DNA from: JBBDYH01 sp040901795
Lineage (GTDB): Bacteria; Planctomycetota; Planctomycetia; Pirellulales; JALHPA01
Direction of reading: 5' to 3'
Length of the DNA: 64,000 nucleotides
NCBI GenBank assembly: GCA_040901795.1
Contig: JBBDYH010000167.1
Span: forward strand, 166,819 to 230,818
Positions 51,411 to 59,374 of the stretch are shown one piece after another (the stretch's first letter is position 1; each line of letters opens with the position of its first letter). The notes under the pieces were generated by a model. The model was not told the origin of the DNA. It saw only the letters and a list, made by a program, of their open reading frames with translations, and did no database searches. Made by a program: the position numbers and the translations under genes.

Positions 51411-51935
51411 TTAGCCCGCGAGCTGCCTAAGTGCCTTGAGCGGCTCGTCGTAATTCGGCTCCTCGGCGACTTCTTTCACCTGTTGGGCGTAGACGACTTT
51501 GCCATCCTTGTCGAGCACGAACGTCCCGCGCGCCAGGATCTTCAGCTCGTCGATCAGCATGCCCCAGTTCCGCCCAAAGCTGCGGTCCTGGTAATCGCTG
51601 GCCGAACGCAAATTCTTGATCCCTTCGGCGCCGCAGAAGCGGTTTTGGGCGAACGGCAGGTCCAGGCTCACCGTCAAAGCGTTGATCCGATCGCCGTAGG
51701 CCCCGAGCTGCTCGTTGAACTTCTTGGTCTGCGTCTGGCAAACCGGGGTGTCGAGCGACGGCACAACACTAATGATCGTCGGCTTGCCCTTGAGGTCGGC
51801 CGGTTTGATGGTCTTCATCGCGCCCCCTTCAAAGGCGTGCAATGTGAAGTCGGGAGCCGGCTGGCCGACCTTGACCGGTTCGCCGACGAGTGTCAATGGA
51901 TTGCCTTTGAAAGTGACCGCGCCCTGACGTGCCAT
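51411..51935 (-). CDS. tpx: Thiol peroxidase Tpx (atypical 2-Cys peroxiredoxin)
   Basis: 174 residues; reduces H2O2 and lipid peroxides with thioredoxin. The peroxidatic Cys 66 lies in PSLDTPVCQTQ and the resolving Cys 101 in RFCGAEG, spacing of 35 as in Tpx. NPLTLVGEPVKVGQPAPDF and VYAQQVKEVAEEPNYD are also typical. ATG at 51935 with GAGCGAGG 5 bases upstream; upstream in-frame codons to 52163 are not family sequence. Confidence 0.96.
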   Translation of the reverse strand: MARQGAVTFKGNPLTLVGEPVKVGQPAPDFTLHAFEGGAMKTIKPADLKGKPTIISVVPSLDTPVCQTQTKKFNEQLGAYGDRINALTVSLDLPFAQNRFCGAEGIKNLRSASDYQDRSFGRNWGMLIDELKILARGTFVLDKDGKVVYAQQVKEVAEEPNYDEPLKALRQLAG

Positions 51936-52049
51936 GGTGACCTCGCTCGGTTCAGTGATAAGAATCTCGCAGAAAATAGCCGTTTTCAGCGGCCTCTGGG
52001 GCCAGCCGCCCCACAAGCCGCCCGGTAGTATGTCTTCTGCGATAGACCT

Positions 52050-52140
52050 TGCAAAGGGGCGGGCGGCATCTTCTATGGACGGTGCCTTGTGGCGAGCTCG
52101 GCTCGGCGGTTCCAGAACACCGCGGAGGGCGTTCCCTACA
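52050..52140. repeat. Divergent copy of the 94-bp GTAGGGAACG element
   Basis: Only the right half is clear: GGCGGTTCCAGAACACCGCG then GGGCGTTCCCTACA, like the right end of the element at 52636-52729. The left end is blurred. It lies between tpx and the STAS gene. Confidence 0.5.
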
Positions 52141-52255
52141 GAGAGCCGCCGGATTCCGATCACACTCCCGTTGCAAGTCGCGATACAAGGTTTATGATGA
52201 ATGGCCGGGAGATTCTCAGGATGGCCATTCGGCCCAAAGCAAGGAGCACGCGACG

Positions 52256-52630
52256 ATGATACAAACGGCCGCCGGTTGGGGATTGGATGTGGACCGTGGG
52301 CCGGATTGGATCTTTGTGCGCGTCCACCCGCGCAACGGGTTCGACGACGCCCCGGGGTTTGCCGAGAGCGTGTGGGCGGTGCTCGAGCAGCACTTCATCT
52401 ATCGGGTTGTATTGGAGCTCGATGAGATCGCACTGCTTCACAGCTCGATTATTGGACAGCTTGTGCTGTTGAGCAAACGGATCCACTCGCACGGGGGACT
52501 CGTGCGGTTGTGCGGAGTGTCCGAAACGAATCGCGAGGTCCTGCAGCTTTGCCGCCTGCAGAGCGCGCTGCCGTTCTACGACAATCGCGGCGACGCGGTG
52601 ATGGGCTATCGTCCTACGCAACCGCGGTAG
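52256..52630 (+). CDS. STAS-domain protein (anti-sigma-antagonist-like)
   Basis: 124 residues. The fold is STAS: VRVHPRNGFDDAPGFAESVW, YRVVLELDEIALLHSSIIGQ (the core strand with the LHSS site), LLSKRIHSHGGLVRLCGVSE. Ser at the phosphorylation-like position (LHSSIIG) fits an anti-anti-sigma factor, but no RsbW-type kinase is nearby. AAGGAG lies 9 bases before the ATG at 52256. A 94-bp repeat starts 5 bases after the stop. Confidence 0.82.
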   Translation: MIQTAAGWGLDVDRGPDWIFVRVHPRNGFDDAPGFAESVWAVLEQHFIYRVVLELDEIALLHSSIIGQLVLLSKRIHSHGGLVRLCGVSETNREVLQLCRLQSALPFYDNRGDAVMGYRPTQPR

Positions 52631-52635
52631 AGTCC

Positions 52636-52729
52636 TGTAGGGAACGGCCTCTGTGCCGTTCCGTTGGGCCGGTAGATGTAGCTACGTCGCTTTGGCGCTT
52701 CCGGAACTCCACGGAGAGCGTTCCCTACC
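52636..52729. repeat. 94-bp element with TGTAGGGAACG/CGTTCCCTAC ends (copy B)
   Basis: Left end TGTAGGGAACGGCCTCTGTG, right end GAGCGTTCCCTAC; the ends are inverted repeats of each other, as in a MITE. Its first 34 bases are an exact reverse complement of 53292-53325 (copy C). Lies just after the STAS stop. Confidence 0.8.
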
Positions 52730-52760
52730 AGAGGCGTAACGTACACGGATGGGCGCTACA

Positions 52761-52982
52761 CTACCTCCAACTGACTTCGATCTGATTGTCGATCGTCTGC
52801 ACGCCTTCCAATCGGCGGAGGGCTTCTTGCGCCATCTGCTTCTGGTAATAGCTGTGGACAGTGCCGTGTAACGTTACCCGGCCGTCGCTGGCCTCGAACC
52901 GCAGGCTCCGCTGGGGAACGTTGGCTTGCTTGAGAAGAGCGGTTTCAACTCGGTCGTCGAGTTTGGCGGGTTCGGACGGCAT
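52761..52982 (-). CDS. Short BON-domain protein (second copy in window)
   Basis: 73 residues: one BON domain (DDRVETALLKQANVPQRSLRF, GRVTLHGTVHSYYQKQMAQE, LEGVQTIDNQIEVSW). Similar in size and build to the protein at 8040-8321 but not close in sequence. ATG at 52982 with GGAG 8 bases upstream; the frame continues to 53129 without support. Flanked on both sides by the inverted 94-bp elements. Confidence 0.75.
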   Translation of the reverse strand: MPSEPAKLDDRVETALLKQANVPQRSLRFEASDGRVTLHGTVHSYYQKQMAQEALRRLEGVQTIDNQIEVSWR

Positions 52983-53231
52983 GGTTCGGGCTCCGGCGGG
53001 AGGATGCAGGTGGAGGGAGAGCGCAGCGAGAAACTTCCGGCGTGTTTTCGATTCTCCGAGGCGCATGGGCAAAGCGCTTGGGCCAGAAATCTTCAGCAAT
53101 CGCGGTACAGCGCAGAGAGAATCGACCACGCGGCGCCCGCGTGTTGAACTTTATCGAGGGCGAAAGCAGGGAAATTTGCGAAGACCGGTCCGATTTTCCC
53201 GGCTGTAGCGATGGGCGCACTTGCCGGCATC

Positions 53232-53325
53232 TGTAGGGCACGCCTTCAGTGGCGTTCCGGGAGCGCACAAGCGGTATGGCCATACCAACTTGCCCAACGG
53301 AACGGCACAGAGGCCGTTCCCTACA
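53232..53325. repeat. 94-bp element, inverted copy C
   Basis: TGTAGGGCACGCC at the left and CGTTCCCTACA at the right. The last 34 bases mirror copy B exactly. It ends 22 bases before the serA stop codon (53347). Confidence 0.8.
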
Positions 53326-53346
53326 GAGTCGTCACGACGATGTGTA

Positions 53347-54975
53347 CTATCCTTGCAACCACGCGGGGAGCTTCCCGGCCGGCGGGAGGCGGATGACACG
53401 CGCGGTGTGAATATCCGGCGATGCAAGGACATCAGCCAGCGCCGCCTCAGTCGGCTCCTGATCGAGATTCAACACACCTGTCGCCGAGCCGCCGGCGCTT
53501 GTGCGGCCGACCGCCATCTGCGCGATGTTGATTCGATGCGTGCCGAAGATGGTGCCGACACGACCGATGATCCCCGGCACATCCTGGTGCGTGAAGATCA
53601 ACAGCACGCCGTCCATGTAGGCTTCGAGCTTATGCTCATCAAGCTGCACGAGCCGCGGCATGTCGTGGCCGAAGAGGGTCCCGGCGGCCCGGTGCGTCTC
53701 ATTGTCCGTGATCACTTCGGCGGTGATCGTCGAGCTAAAGGCCCCCATGTCGCTGCGCCGCTGCTCGACCAGATCAATGCCCCGCTCGCGGAACAGCACC
53801 TCCGCGTTGACGATGTTGATCGCCTCGTCGAGCGCGTTCTCGAGAAACCCGGCGGCGAACGCGGCGGTGAGCAACTTGGTGTTCTTGCCGGCCACTTCGC
53901 CCCGGTAGTGGAGCACGCACTGCTTGGGGACCGCCCGGTCGAACTGCGACAGCAACAAGCCCAGACGATGCGCCACGTCGAGATCGCCGCGCATGCTCTC
54001 CAGCGTCTTGGCGTCCAGCGGGCTCATATTGACCGCGTGCCGGATTGCGCCGGTCGTCAGAAAATCGACCAACAGGCCGACCCCTTCCACGGCAACTTGT
54101 GCCTGAGCCTCTTCGGTGCTAGCGCCAAGATGCGGTGTGCAGAGTACGCCCGGACTGCCGAACAGGGGACTCTCCGTATTGGGTTCGATGGCGAAGACGT
54201 CGAGCGCCACACCGGCGATGCGGCCTCCCTTAAGCGCCTCAACAAGCGCTTCTTCGTTGTAAATCCCGCCGCGGGCGCAGTTAATAAGCCGCGCGCCGGG
54301 CTTCAACAGCTCGATCGACGCGCGATCGATCATATTTCGCGTCTCGTCCGTCAGCGGTGTGTGGACGGTCAGGTAATCGACCTGGGGCAACATCTCCTTG
54401 ACGCTGGTCACCGGCTCGACGCCCAGTTCCGCCGTCTTCTCGCGAGACAAAAACGGATCATAACCTAGGACGCGCATTTCGAACGCTTTGGCGCGCTTGG
54501 CGATCGCCTGGCCAATGCGCCCCAGACCAACAATGCCCAGCGTCTTCTCGGCAAGTTGCGCCCCCATGTACTTATTGCGGTCCCAACGGTGCTCGATCAG
54601 GCTCTGATACGCCGGGTGGATGTTGCGCGAAAGCGCCAGCATCAGCGCGAATGTGTGCTCCGCCGTGCTGATGGTGTTGCCGGCGGGCGTGTTCATCACC
54701 ACGATGCCCAACCGCGTGGCGGCGTCTTTATCGATGTTGTCAGTGCCCACGCCGGCGCGAACGATTGCCTTCAAGCGGTGGTTACCGGCCAGCGCCTGGG
54801 CGGTAATTTTTACGCCGCTGCGGCAAATCGCGCCCTCGAATTGTGTAAGCGCGTCGCGCAGCGCTTCGCCCTTCAGGCCGGTGCGGACGTCGAATTCGAC
54901 GCCTTTTTCTTTGGCGGCGGCCAGCAAATCGAGGCCTTCTTGGCTGAGCGTGTCGAGAACAATAACGCGAGGCAT
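53347..54975 (-). CDS. serA: D-3-phosphoglycerate dehydrogenase
   Basis: 542 residues; first step of serine synthesis from 3-phosphoglycerate. NAD-binding GLGRIGQAIAKRAKAF, catalytic Arg/Glu/His positions in CARGGIYNE, GVALDVFAIEP and CTPHLGAST. A long C-terminal part (about 320-542) with an intervening domain and an ACT domain (LIFTHQDVPGIIGRVGTIFG) follows, the layout of the long SerA type. Start ATG at 54975. Just upstream is CCCTCCTCC and the CCCTGAA array, with no Shine-Dalgarno sequence, so translation initiation may be weak or A-rich independent. serC follows upstream on the same strand with a gap of 87 bases. Confidence 0.97.
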   Translation of the reverse strand: MPRVIVLDTLSQEGLDLLAAAKEKGVEFDVRTGLKGEALRDALTQFEGAICRSGVKITAQALAGNHRLKAIVRAGVGTDNIDKDAATRLGIVVMNTPAGNTISTAEHTFALMLALSRNIHPAYQSLIEHRWDRNKYMGAQLAEKTLGIVGLGRIGQAIAKRAKAFEMRVLGYDPFLSREKTAELGVEPVTSVKEMLPQVDYLTVHTPLTDETRNMIDRASIELLKPGARLINCARGGIYNEEALVEALKGGRIAGVALDVFAIEPNTESPLFGSPGVLCTPHLGASTEEAQAQVAVEGVGLLVDFLTTGAIRHAVNMSPLDAKTLESMRGDLDVAHRLGLLLSQFDRAVPKQCVLHYRGEVAGKNTKLLTAAFAAGFLENALDEAINIVNAEVLFRERGIDLVEQRRSDMGAFSSTITAEVITDNETHRAAGTLFGHDMPRLVQLDEHKLEAYMDGVLLIFTHQDVPGIIGRVGTIFGTHRINIAQMAVGRTSAGGSATGVLNLDQEPTEAALADVLASPDIHTARVIRLPPAGKLPAWLQG

Positions 54976-54981
54976 GGAGGA

Positions 54982-55046
54982 GGGTTCAGGGTTCAGGGTT
55001 CAGAACAGTAGGGTGGGACAAGCCCGCCGCGGGCGACGGCCCACCA
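54982..55046. repeat. CCCTGAA heptamers (3 units) plus GTAGGGTGGG element upstream of serA
   Basis: GGTTCAGGGTTCAGGGTTCA lies 7 bases upstream of the serA ATG (minus strand). It is followed at 55008 by GTAGGGTGGGACAAGCCCGC and GGCCCACCA, a short version of the 51069 element. Confidence 0.75.
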
Positions 55047-55061
55047 ATGTCGGCGTTCGCC

Positions 55062-56150
55062 TTATCCATTCCGCTTCCGAAACTCGTCCATAAAGCTCCG
55101 CAAAGTTTTGACTCCTTCCAGCGGCATGGCGTTGTAGATCGAGGCGCGAATGCCGCCGACGGAGCGGTGTCCCTTGAGCTCGTAGAGCTGGTGCTTTTCC
55201 GCCTGCTTTACAAACGCCTTCTCCAGCTCTTCGCTGGGCAGGCGGAAGGTCACATTCATTTGCGAGCGGCAAGCCGGTTGGGCATGGCCGCGATAGAAAC
55301 CGCTGTCGACAGCCTCGTAGAGCAGTCGCGCTTTCTCGCGGTTCCGCTCGGCCATTTTTGTCAGGCCACCGACTTCGCTCTGGAGCCACTTGCAAATCAA
55401 ATTAGTGATGTAAATGGCGAACACCGGGGGCGTGTTGTACAGCGAGTCGTTCTTCACCATCGCCTTGAAGTCGAGCATCGTTGGCAGATCCGCCGGCACC
55501 CGTTCCAAGAAGTCGTTGCGAAGTATGCAAACGGTGACTCCTGCGATTCCGGCGTTCTTTTGGGCACAGGCGTAGATCATTCCGTACTGGGCCACGTTCA
55601 CCGGCCGGGAGAGGAATTCCGACGAGGCATCGCAGACCAGCGGCGACGAACCAAACGCGGGGTCGGCCTGAAACTGCACCCCCTGGATTGTTTCGTTCGA
55701 GGTGATATGCACGTAGGCGGCGTCCGGGGTGAGTTTTGGTTCACCCGCGTTCGGCAGTCGCGAATAGTTGTCGGCCTTTCCGTCCCAGGCGACGTTTGCC
55801 GGGCCTTCCTTCTGAGCCTCCTGCACGGCCTTCTGGCCCCAGGTTCCGCTCACGACGTAATCCGCGGGCTTGCCCGTGCCGCGGAGGAAGTTCATTGGGA
55901 TCATCGAGAACTGCAGATTCGACCCGCCTTGCAGAAACACGATGCTATAGCCGGCGGGGATGGCGAGCAGCTCCGTTAGCAGCGCCTTCGTTTCGGCCAA
56001 CACGCCTTCGAACCATTTGCTGCGGTGACTGATTTCGAGCGCCGAGATGCCAAGCCCCGGCAGTGCGACAAGCTCGCGCTGCGCCTGCTCGAGCACCGGT
56101 ACGGGAAGTACGGCGGGACCGGGAGAAAAGTTACAAACGCGGTCAGACAT
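55062..56150 (-). CDS. serC: Phosphoserine aminotransferase
   Basis: 362 residues; converts 3-phosphohydroxypyruvate and glutamate to phosphoserine. NFSPGPAVLP start, ISHRSKWFE, FLQGGSNLQFSMIPMN, Asp of DASSEFLSRP and PLP Lys in CAQKNAGIAG (the usual G in AQKNxGPAG is Ala and Ile here). End TVGGIRASIYNAMP-like SVGGIRASIYNAMPLEGV. ATG at 56150, preceded by CCCTCC and the heptamer repeat, so again no ribosome site. Upstream neighbour is another aminotransferase. With serA this gives two of three serine-pathway enzymes; serB was not found. Confidence 0.97.
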   Translation of the reverse strand: MSDRVCNFSPGPAVLPVPVLEQAQRELVALPGLGISALEISHRSKWFEGVLAETKALLTELLAIPAGYSIVFLQGGSNLQFSMIPMNFLRGTGKPADYVVSGTWGQKAVQEAQKEGPANVAWDGKADNYSRLPNAGEPKLTPDAAYVHITSNETIQGVQFQADPAFGSSPLVCDASSEFLSRPVNVAQYGMIYACAQKNAGIAGVTVCILRNDFLERVPADLPTMLDFKAMVKNDSLYNTPPVFAIYITNLICKWLQSEVGGLTKMAERNREKARLLYEAVDSGFYRGHAQPACRSQMNVTFRLPSEELEKAFVKQAEKHQLYELKGHRSVGGIRASIYNAMPLEGVKTLRSFMDEFRKRNG

Positions 56151-56155
56151 CTGGA

Positions 56156-56178
56156 GGGTTCAGGTTCAGGGTTCAGGA
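56156..56178. repeat. CCCTGAA heptamer repeat (about 3 units) upstream of serC
   Basis: GGGTTCAGGTTCAGGGTTCA (one unit lacks a G) begins 5 bases upstream of the serC ATG, minus strand. Same family as 49548 and 54982. Confidence 0.75.
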
Positions 56179-56208
56179 TGTTTAGCAGTCGGCGGTACGC
56201 CGACTTTT

Positions 56209-57360
56209 TCAGCGACGGTCCTTTTGTCGCACAAACACTTCACTGGCAGCCGCGACAGCCGAGCCGAGCTTGACCGGGTGGCCGAGCTCGTGGAGCGTCA
56301 TTTCGATGGCCGCCAACGCGCCAATGATGTCCAATTCGTCAATCAGTCCGAAATGTGCGATGCGGAAGATCTTTCCCTTGAGCTGCATCTGTCCACCGGT
56401 AAGTTTCAGGCCGAATCGGGCTTCCAGCCGCTGCAGAAACTCCGCTCCATCGATGTCCCGCGGCACGCGGACTGCCGTCATACCGTCGGCGGGCCGTGCA
56501 GCGAATAGCTCCATTCCCAATGCGGCGATTCCCGCGCGAGCCGCTTCAGCGAGTGTTCGCGTGCGCGCTAGGACCACGTCGAGCCCTTCGGACCGGATTT
56601 GCCGCAATGTTTCGGCCAAAGCGCCGATCAGCGTATGCGCAGGCGTCCAAGGGGTCGTCGGCCCTTCACGAAGTTTCGCGCGGTGCAGCTTGAGGTCGAA
56701 GTAAAACGCCTGCCGCTGTACACGGTCGATCAGCCGCCAGGCCTTCTCACTGATCGCTAGAAACGCCAGCCCGGGAGGCAGCATCAACGCCTTTTGCGAT
56801 CCGACGACGAGCACGTCGATGCCCCATTCGTCCGTGCGGCACTCGACGGCGCCCGCGCCGCTAATTGCATCGACGACGAACACGGCGGGCGTCGAACGAA
56901 CGACGGTGGCGATCGATTTTACGTCATGCACGACGCCCGTGCTGCTCTCCATCAGCGTGCCAAAGACGGCGACGGCATCCGGATGCTTCTCGAGCAATCG
57001 ACTAACGTCCGCCGCTTCAACCGCCTGGCCCCATTCAACTTTATGCTCAATGACTTCAATCCCAAAAGCACGCGCGATGTGCGCCCAGCGCTCGGCGAAC
57101 ACGCCACCGTTCAGCACAATGGCCTTGCCGCCGCGGGGAATGACGTTTACGACGGCCGCCTCCATTGCGCCAGTGCCCGAGCTGGCCAGTACGATCACGT
57201 CGTTCTTGGTTTGAAAGGCGTACTTCAACCCGTCGAGCACTTCCGCAAATAATGCGTTGAACTCCGGCGTGCGATGGTGCCCAACCTCGCGCGCAAGGCT
57301 AAGCCGTGCCGCTTCGGGCACCTGCGTCGGTCCTGGAGTCAGCAACCGCTTTTTGGGCAT
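56209..57360 (-). CDS. Class V aminotransferase, AGT/serine-glyoxylate type
   Basis: 383 residues. Fold-type I PLP enzyme of the alanine-glyoxylate/serine-pyruvate group: MPKKRLLTPGPTQVPEA, REVGHHRTPEFNALF, LASSGTGAMEAAVVN, Lys in VVGSQKALMLPPG and GRTVWGP-like tail (IFRIAHFGLIDELDI). The exact amino donor is not predictable. Next to serC and serA on the same strand, it may interconvert serine and hydroxypyruvate or glyoxylate. ATG at 57360; the longer frame to 57510 is not conserved. Confidence 0.88.
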   Translation of the reverse strand: MPKKRLLTPGPTQVPEAARLSLAREVGHHRTPEFNALFAEVLDGLKYAFQTKNDVIVLASSGTGAMEAAVVNVIPRGGKAIVLNGGVFAERWAHIARAFGIEVIEHKVEWGQAVEAADVSRLLEKHPDAVAVFGTLMESSTGVVHDVKSIATVVRSTPAVFVVDAISGAGAVECRTDEWGIDVLVVGSQKALMLPPGLAFLAISEKAWRLIDRVQRQAFYFDLKLHRAKLREGPTTPWTPAHTLIGALAETLRQIRSEGLDVVLARTRTLAEAARAGIAALGMELFAARPADGMTAVRVPRDIDGAEFLQRLEARFGLKLTGGQMQLKGKIFRIAHFGLIDELDIIGALAAIEMTLHELGHPVKLGSAVAAASEVFVRQKDRR

Positions 57361-57534
57361 CGTCCGAGCCGTGGGCCTGCGGGTTTTCAGGCAAATCGAG
57401 GAATCCGGCATTTTACCGGCGGCGTCGCACTTTGACGATGGGCTCTCGGTGCGGTGCAACAAAGTTATCCGGCCGGGAACTATATTGCTGAAAGGTGTTT
57501 GGCCAAACACACTCGAACGGTCTGGTGGCGGCGC

Positions 57535-58524
57535 ATGAGCACAGAACGCAGCAGCGAGAATCCCTATCGATCACCGACGTGCGAAGCGGACAGCGATGGG
57601 GAACTTCTGCGACGGTTTACAACGGACAAGGATCAGGCGGCGTTTGAAACGTTGGTTGGTCGCCATGGATCGTTGGTTTGGAACGTTTGTCGAAGCGCGC
57701 TTCGCAATCGGCAAGATGCAGAGGACGCGTTCCAGGCGACCTTTCTGGTTCTGTTGCGTCAAGCGGATTCGATTCGTGAGCGGAGATCTTTTCGAAGTTG
57801 GTTGTTTGGCGTGGCGAGGCGTGTGGCGATGAAGGCTTTGCGGTCTGAATATCGGCGGCTGCAATTCCTCCATCGCCTGGTGTGGGAACGAGAAGCGGAT
57901 TTATCCTCGCCGCCTTTACTGGGAGAGGAGATTCGCCAGCGGATCAACGAGGAGCTGGCAAAGCTGCCCGAGATTCAGCGGACTGTGATTGCGAGGTGTG
58001 TGTTCGAGGGCGAGTCCTACCGTCAGGTCAGCGAGGAATTACATATTCCGATAGCGACGGTGGCCAGCCATCTCCGCCGAGGACGCCAGGCGCTTCGAGC
58101 ACGTCTGGTAGCGCGGGGTATCGGAGCCGCCGGTTTAGCGGCAGTTTTGACGACGCTTTCGCGTGCCGCCGAGGCGCCGTCCGAGTGCTTGTGCAGGGCG
58201 ACGGTAGAGAATGCCGCTGTCTTGTTAACGGGCGACCATGCGGCCTTACCCGTACGTATTGTTTCGCTGATGAAAGGAGTGGTTACGAGTATGCCAATAG
58301 CCGCGAAGTGTATTTTGGCCTTGGCGCTGTCGCTGGGCGGTGGAGCATCGGCATGGTGGGCGCTCGGGGACACAACCGACCCGGCGGTGGGATCGGGCGT
58401 TGAACTCGCAGTAGAGGGTGCTCCGTCCCTCCAACCGACGCTGGTGCTGGAGCTGGACGTTCCAGGGGAACCCAAAGGAAGTCCCAGCATAGTGTTCGTC
58501 CTCGCTGAGCCATCCATCCGTTGA
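57535..58524 (+). CDS. ECF sigma factor with transmembrane C-terminal extension
   Basis: 329 residues. Sigma-70 region 2 (about 20-95: DAEDAFQATFLVLLRQADS, RSFRSWLFGVARRVAMK) and region 4 (about 130-190: LAKLPEIQRTVIARCVFEG, YRQVSEELHIPIATVASHLRRG). A linker with Cys residues (CLCRATVEN) leads to a single membrane helix (AAKCILALALSLGGGASAWW) and a short tail. This resembles the ECF01-Gob class of planctomycetes, whose extensions are usually much longer, so the tail may be truncated. Transcribed from a 25-base divergent gap with the aminotransferase. A terminator follows. Confidence 0.88.
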   Translation: MSTERSSENPYRSPTCEADSDGELLRRFTTDKDQAAFETLVGRHGSLVWNVCRSALRNRQDAEDAFQATFLVLLRQADSIRERRSFRSWLFGVARRVAMKALRSEYRRLQFLHRLVWEREADLSSPPLLGEEIRQRINEELAKLPEIQRTVIARCVFEGESYRQVSEELHIPIATVASHLRRGRQALRARLVARGIGAAGLAAVLTTLSRAAEAPSECLCRATVENAAVLLTGDHAALPVRIVSLMKGVVTSMPIAAKCILALALSLGGGASAWWALGDTTDPAVGSGVELAVEGAPSLQPTLVLELDVPGEPKGSPSIVFVLAEPSIR

Positions 58525-58600
58525 AAGTTTGTGCGGGCCAACGTGGTTGGCTAACCGTAGGACCGTACCCAACTGCGGCCCGGCGATGTCGTCGATTGAC

Positions 58601-58641
58601 AAGCCCGTGCTCGATTCACAAAATCGAGCCGGGCTTTTTTT
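58601..58641 (+). terminator. Rho-independent terminator of the ECF sigma gene
   Basis: AAGCCCG-TGCTCGAT pairs with ATCGAGC-CGGGCTT around TCACAAA, and seven T follow. It overlaps the restored 3' end of the acetyltransferase pseudogene on the other strand. Confidence 0.9.
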
Positions 58642-59072
58642 GCTTAGGTGCTGATGCCGGCAGTATTTCAAGCGTTAGGCAATAGTCGGTGTACCCCACA
58701 GCTCGCCAGAACGCCACTGCTCTGTGGTTGGTGGCCAAAGACATCGACTGTCAGTCTCTTGGTCGTTGGCCACACCTGTGATCGGAGCATTTCGACCGCG
58801 CGACGCCCAATGCCCTTGCGACGATGGTCGCTCGTCACGAAGAGCTGCCGCAGGTAAACCTCCTGCGGCTGCTCGCTATACAGCGCATAGGCCACCACTT
58901 CTCCTTGATGCTCAAAGATGACCGCTCGATAGTCTCCGGGTAGCCAATCGCGCAATCGGCGCTCGAGCTCGGGAACGGTCATACGGTTTCGATGCCCTTC
59001 GTCCTGAATGAGCTGGTAGTTCAACTCTGCAAGTAGAGGACAATCCTCTAATGTTGCCGGCCGAATTGTCAT
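58616..59072 (-). pseudogene. GNAT acetyltransferase with a single-base frameshift
   Basis: From ATG 59072 the frame reads MTIRPATLEDCPLLAELN and includes the acetyl-CoA loop DHRRKGIGRRAVEML. After TVDV it becomes unlike GNAT. If one A of the AAA at 58737-58739 is removed (plus strand), the frame continues DVLATNHRAVAFWRAVGYTD, CLTLEILP and on to a stop at 58616-58618, giving the normal motif B (NxRAVAFWRAVGY). So there is a one-base insertion, from sequencing error or decay. The loss would remove the substrate-side helix. Confidence 0.8.
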
Positions 59073-59374
59073 TGGGGGAGCCCATAGAGAAGCATGAATC
59101 GTAATGCGGCCAATCAACGCAGTATTCCGGGACGGCTACGTAACGTCAATTACCACGAGCACGCGTGCCGCGCACTTAGGCACTGCTGCACGTTTTTTTG
59201 ACGCGTTTTGAGGGAGAGGAGCCGTTTCGCACCTGGCTTGCAGGACGTAAGTGCTGGCTAAAGCCCATGTTTGTTCGCTTTCGCGTCGAACGCGCTTTTC
59301 TGAGGCACATGGGTTGCGATAGTGCAGTCGGTTTCGGAACAGCTCATCTTAGGGGAACGCTAACGGAGGCAACC

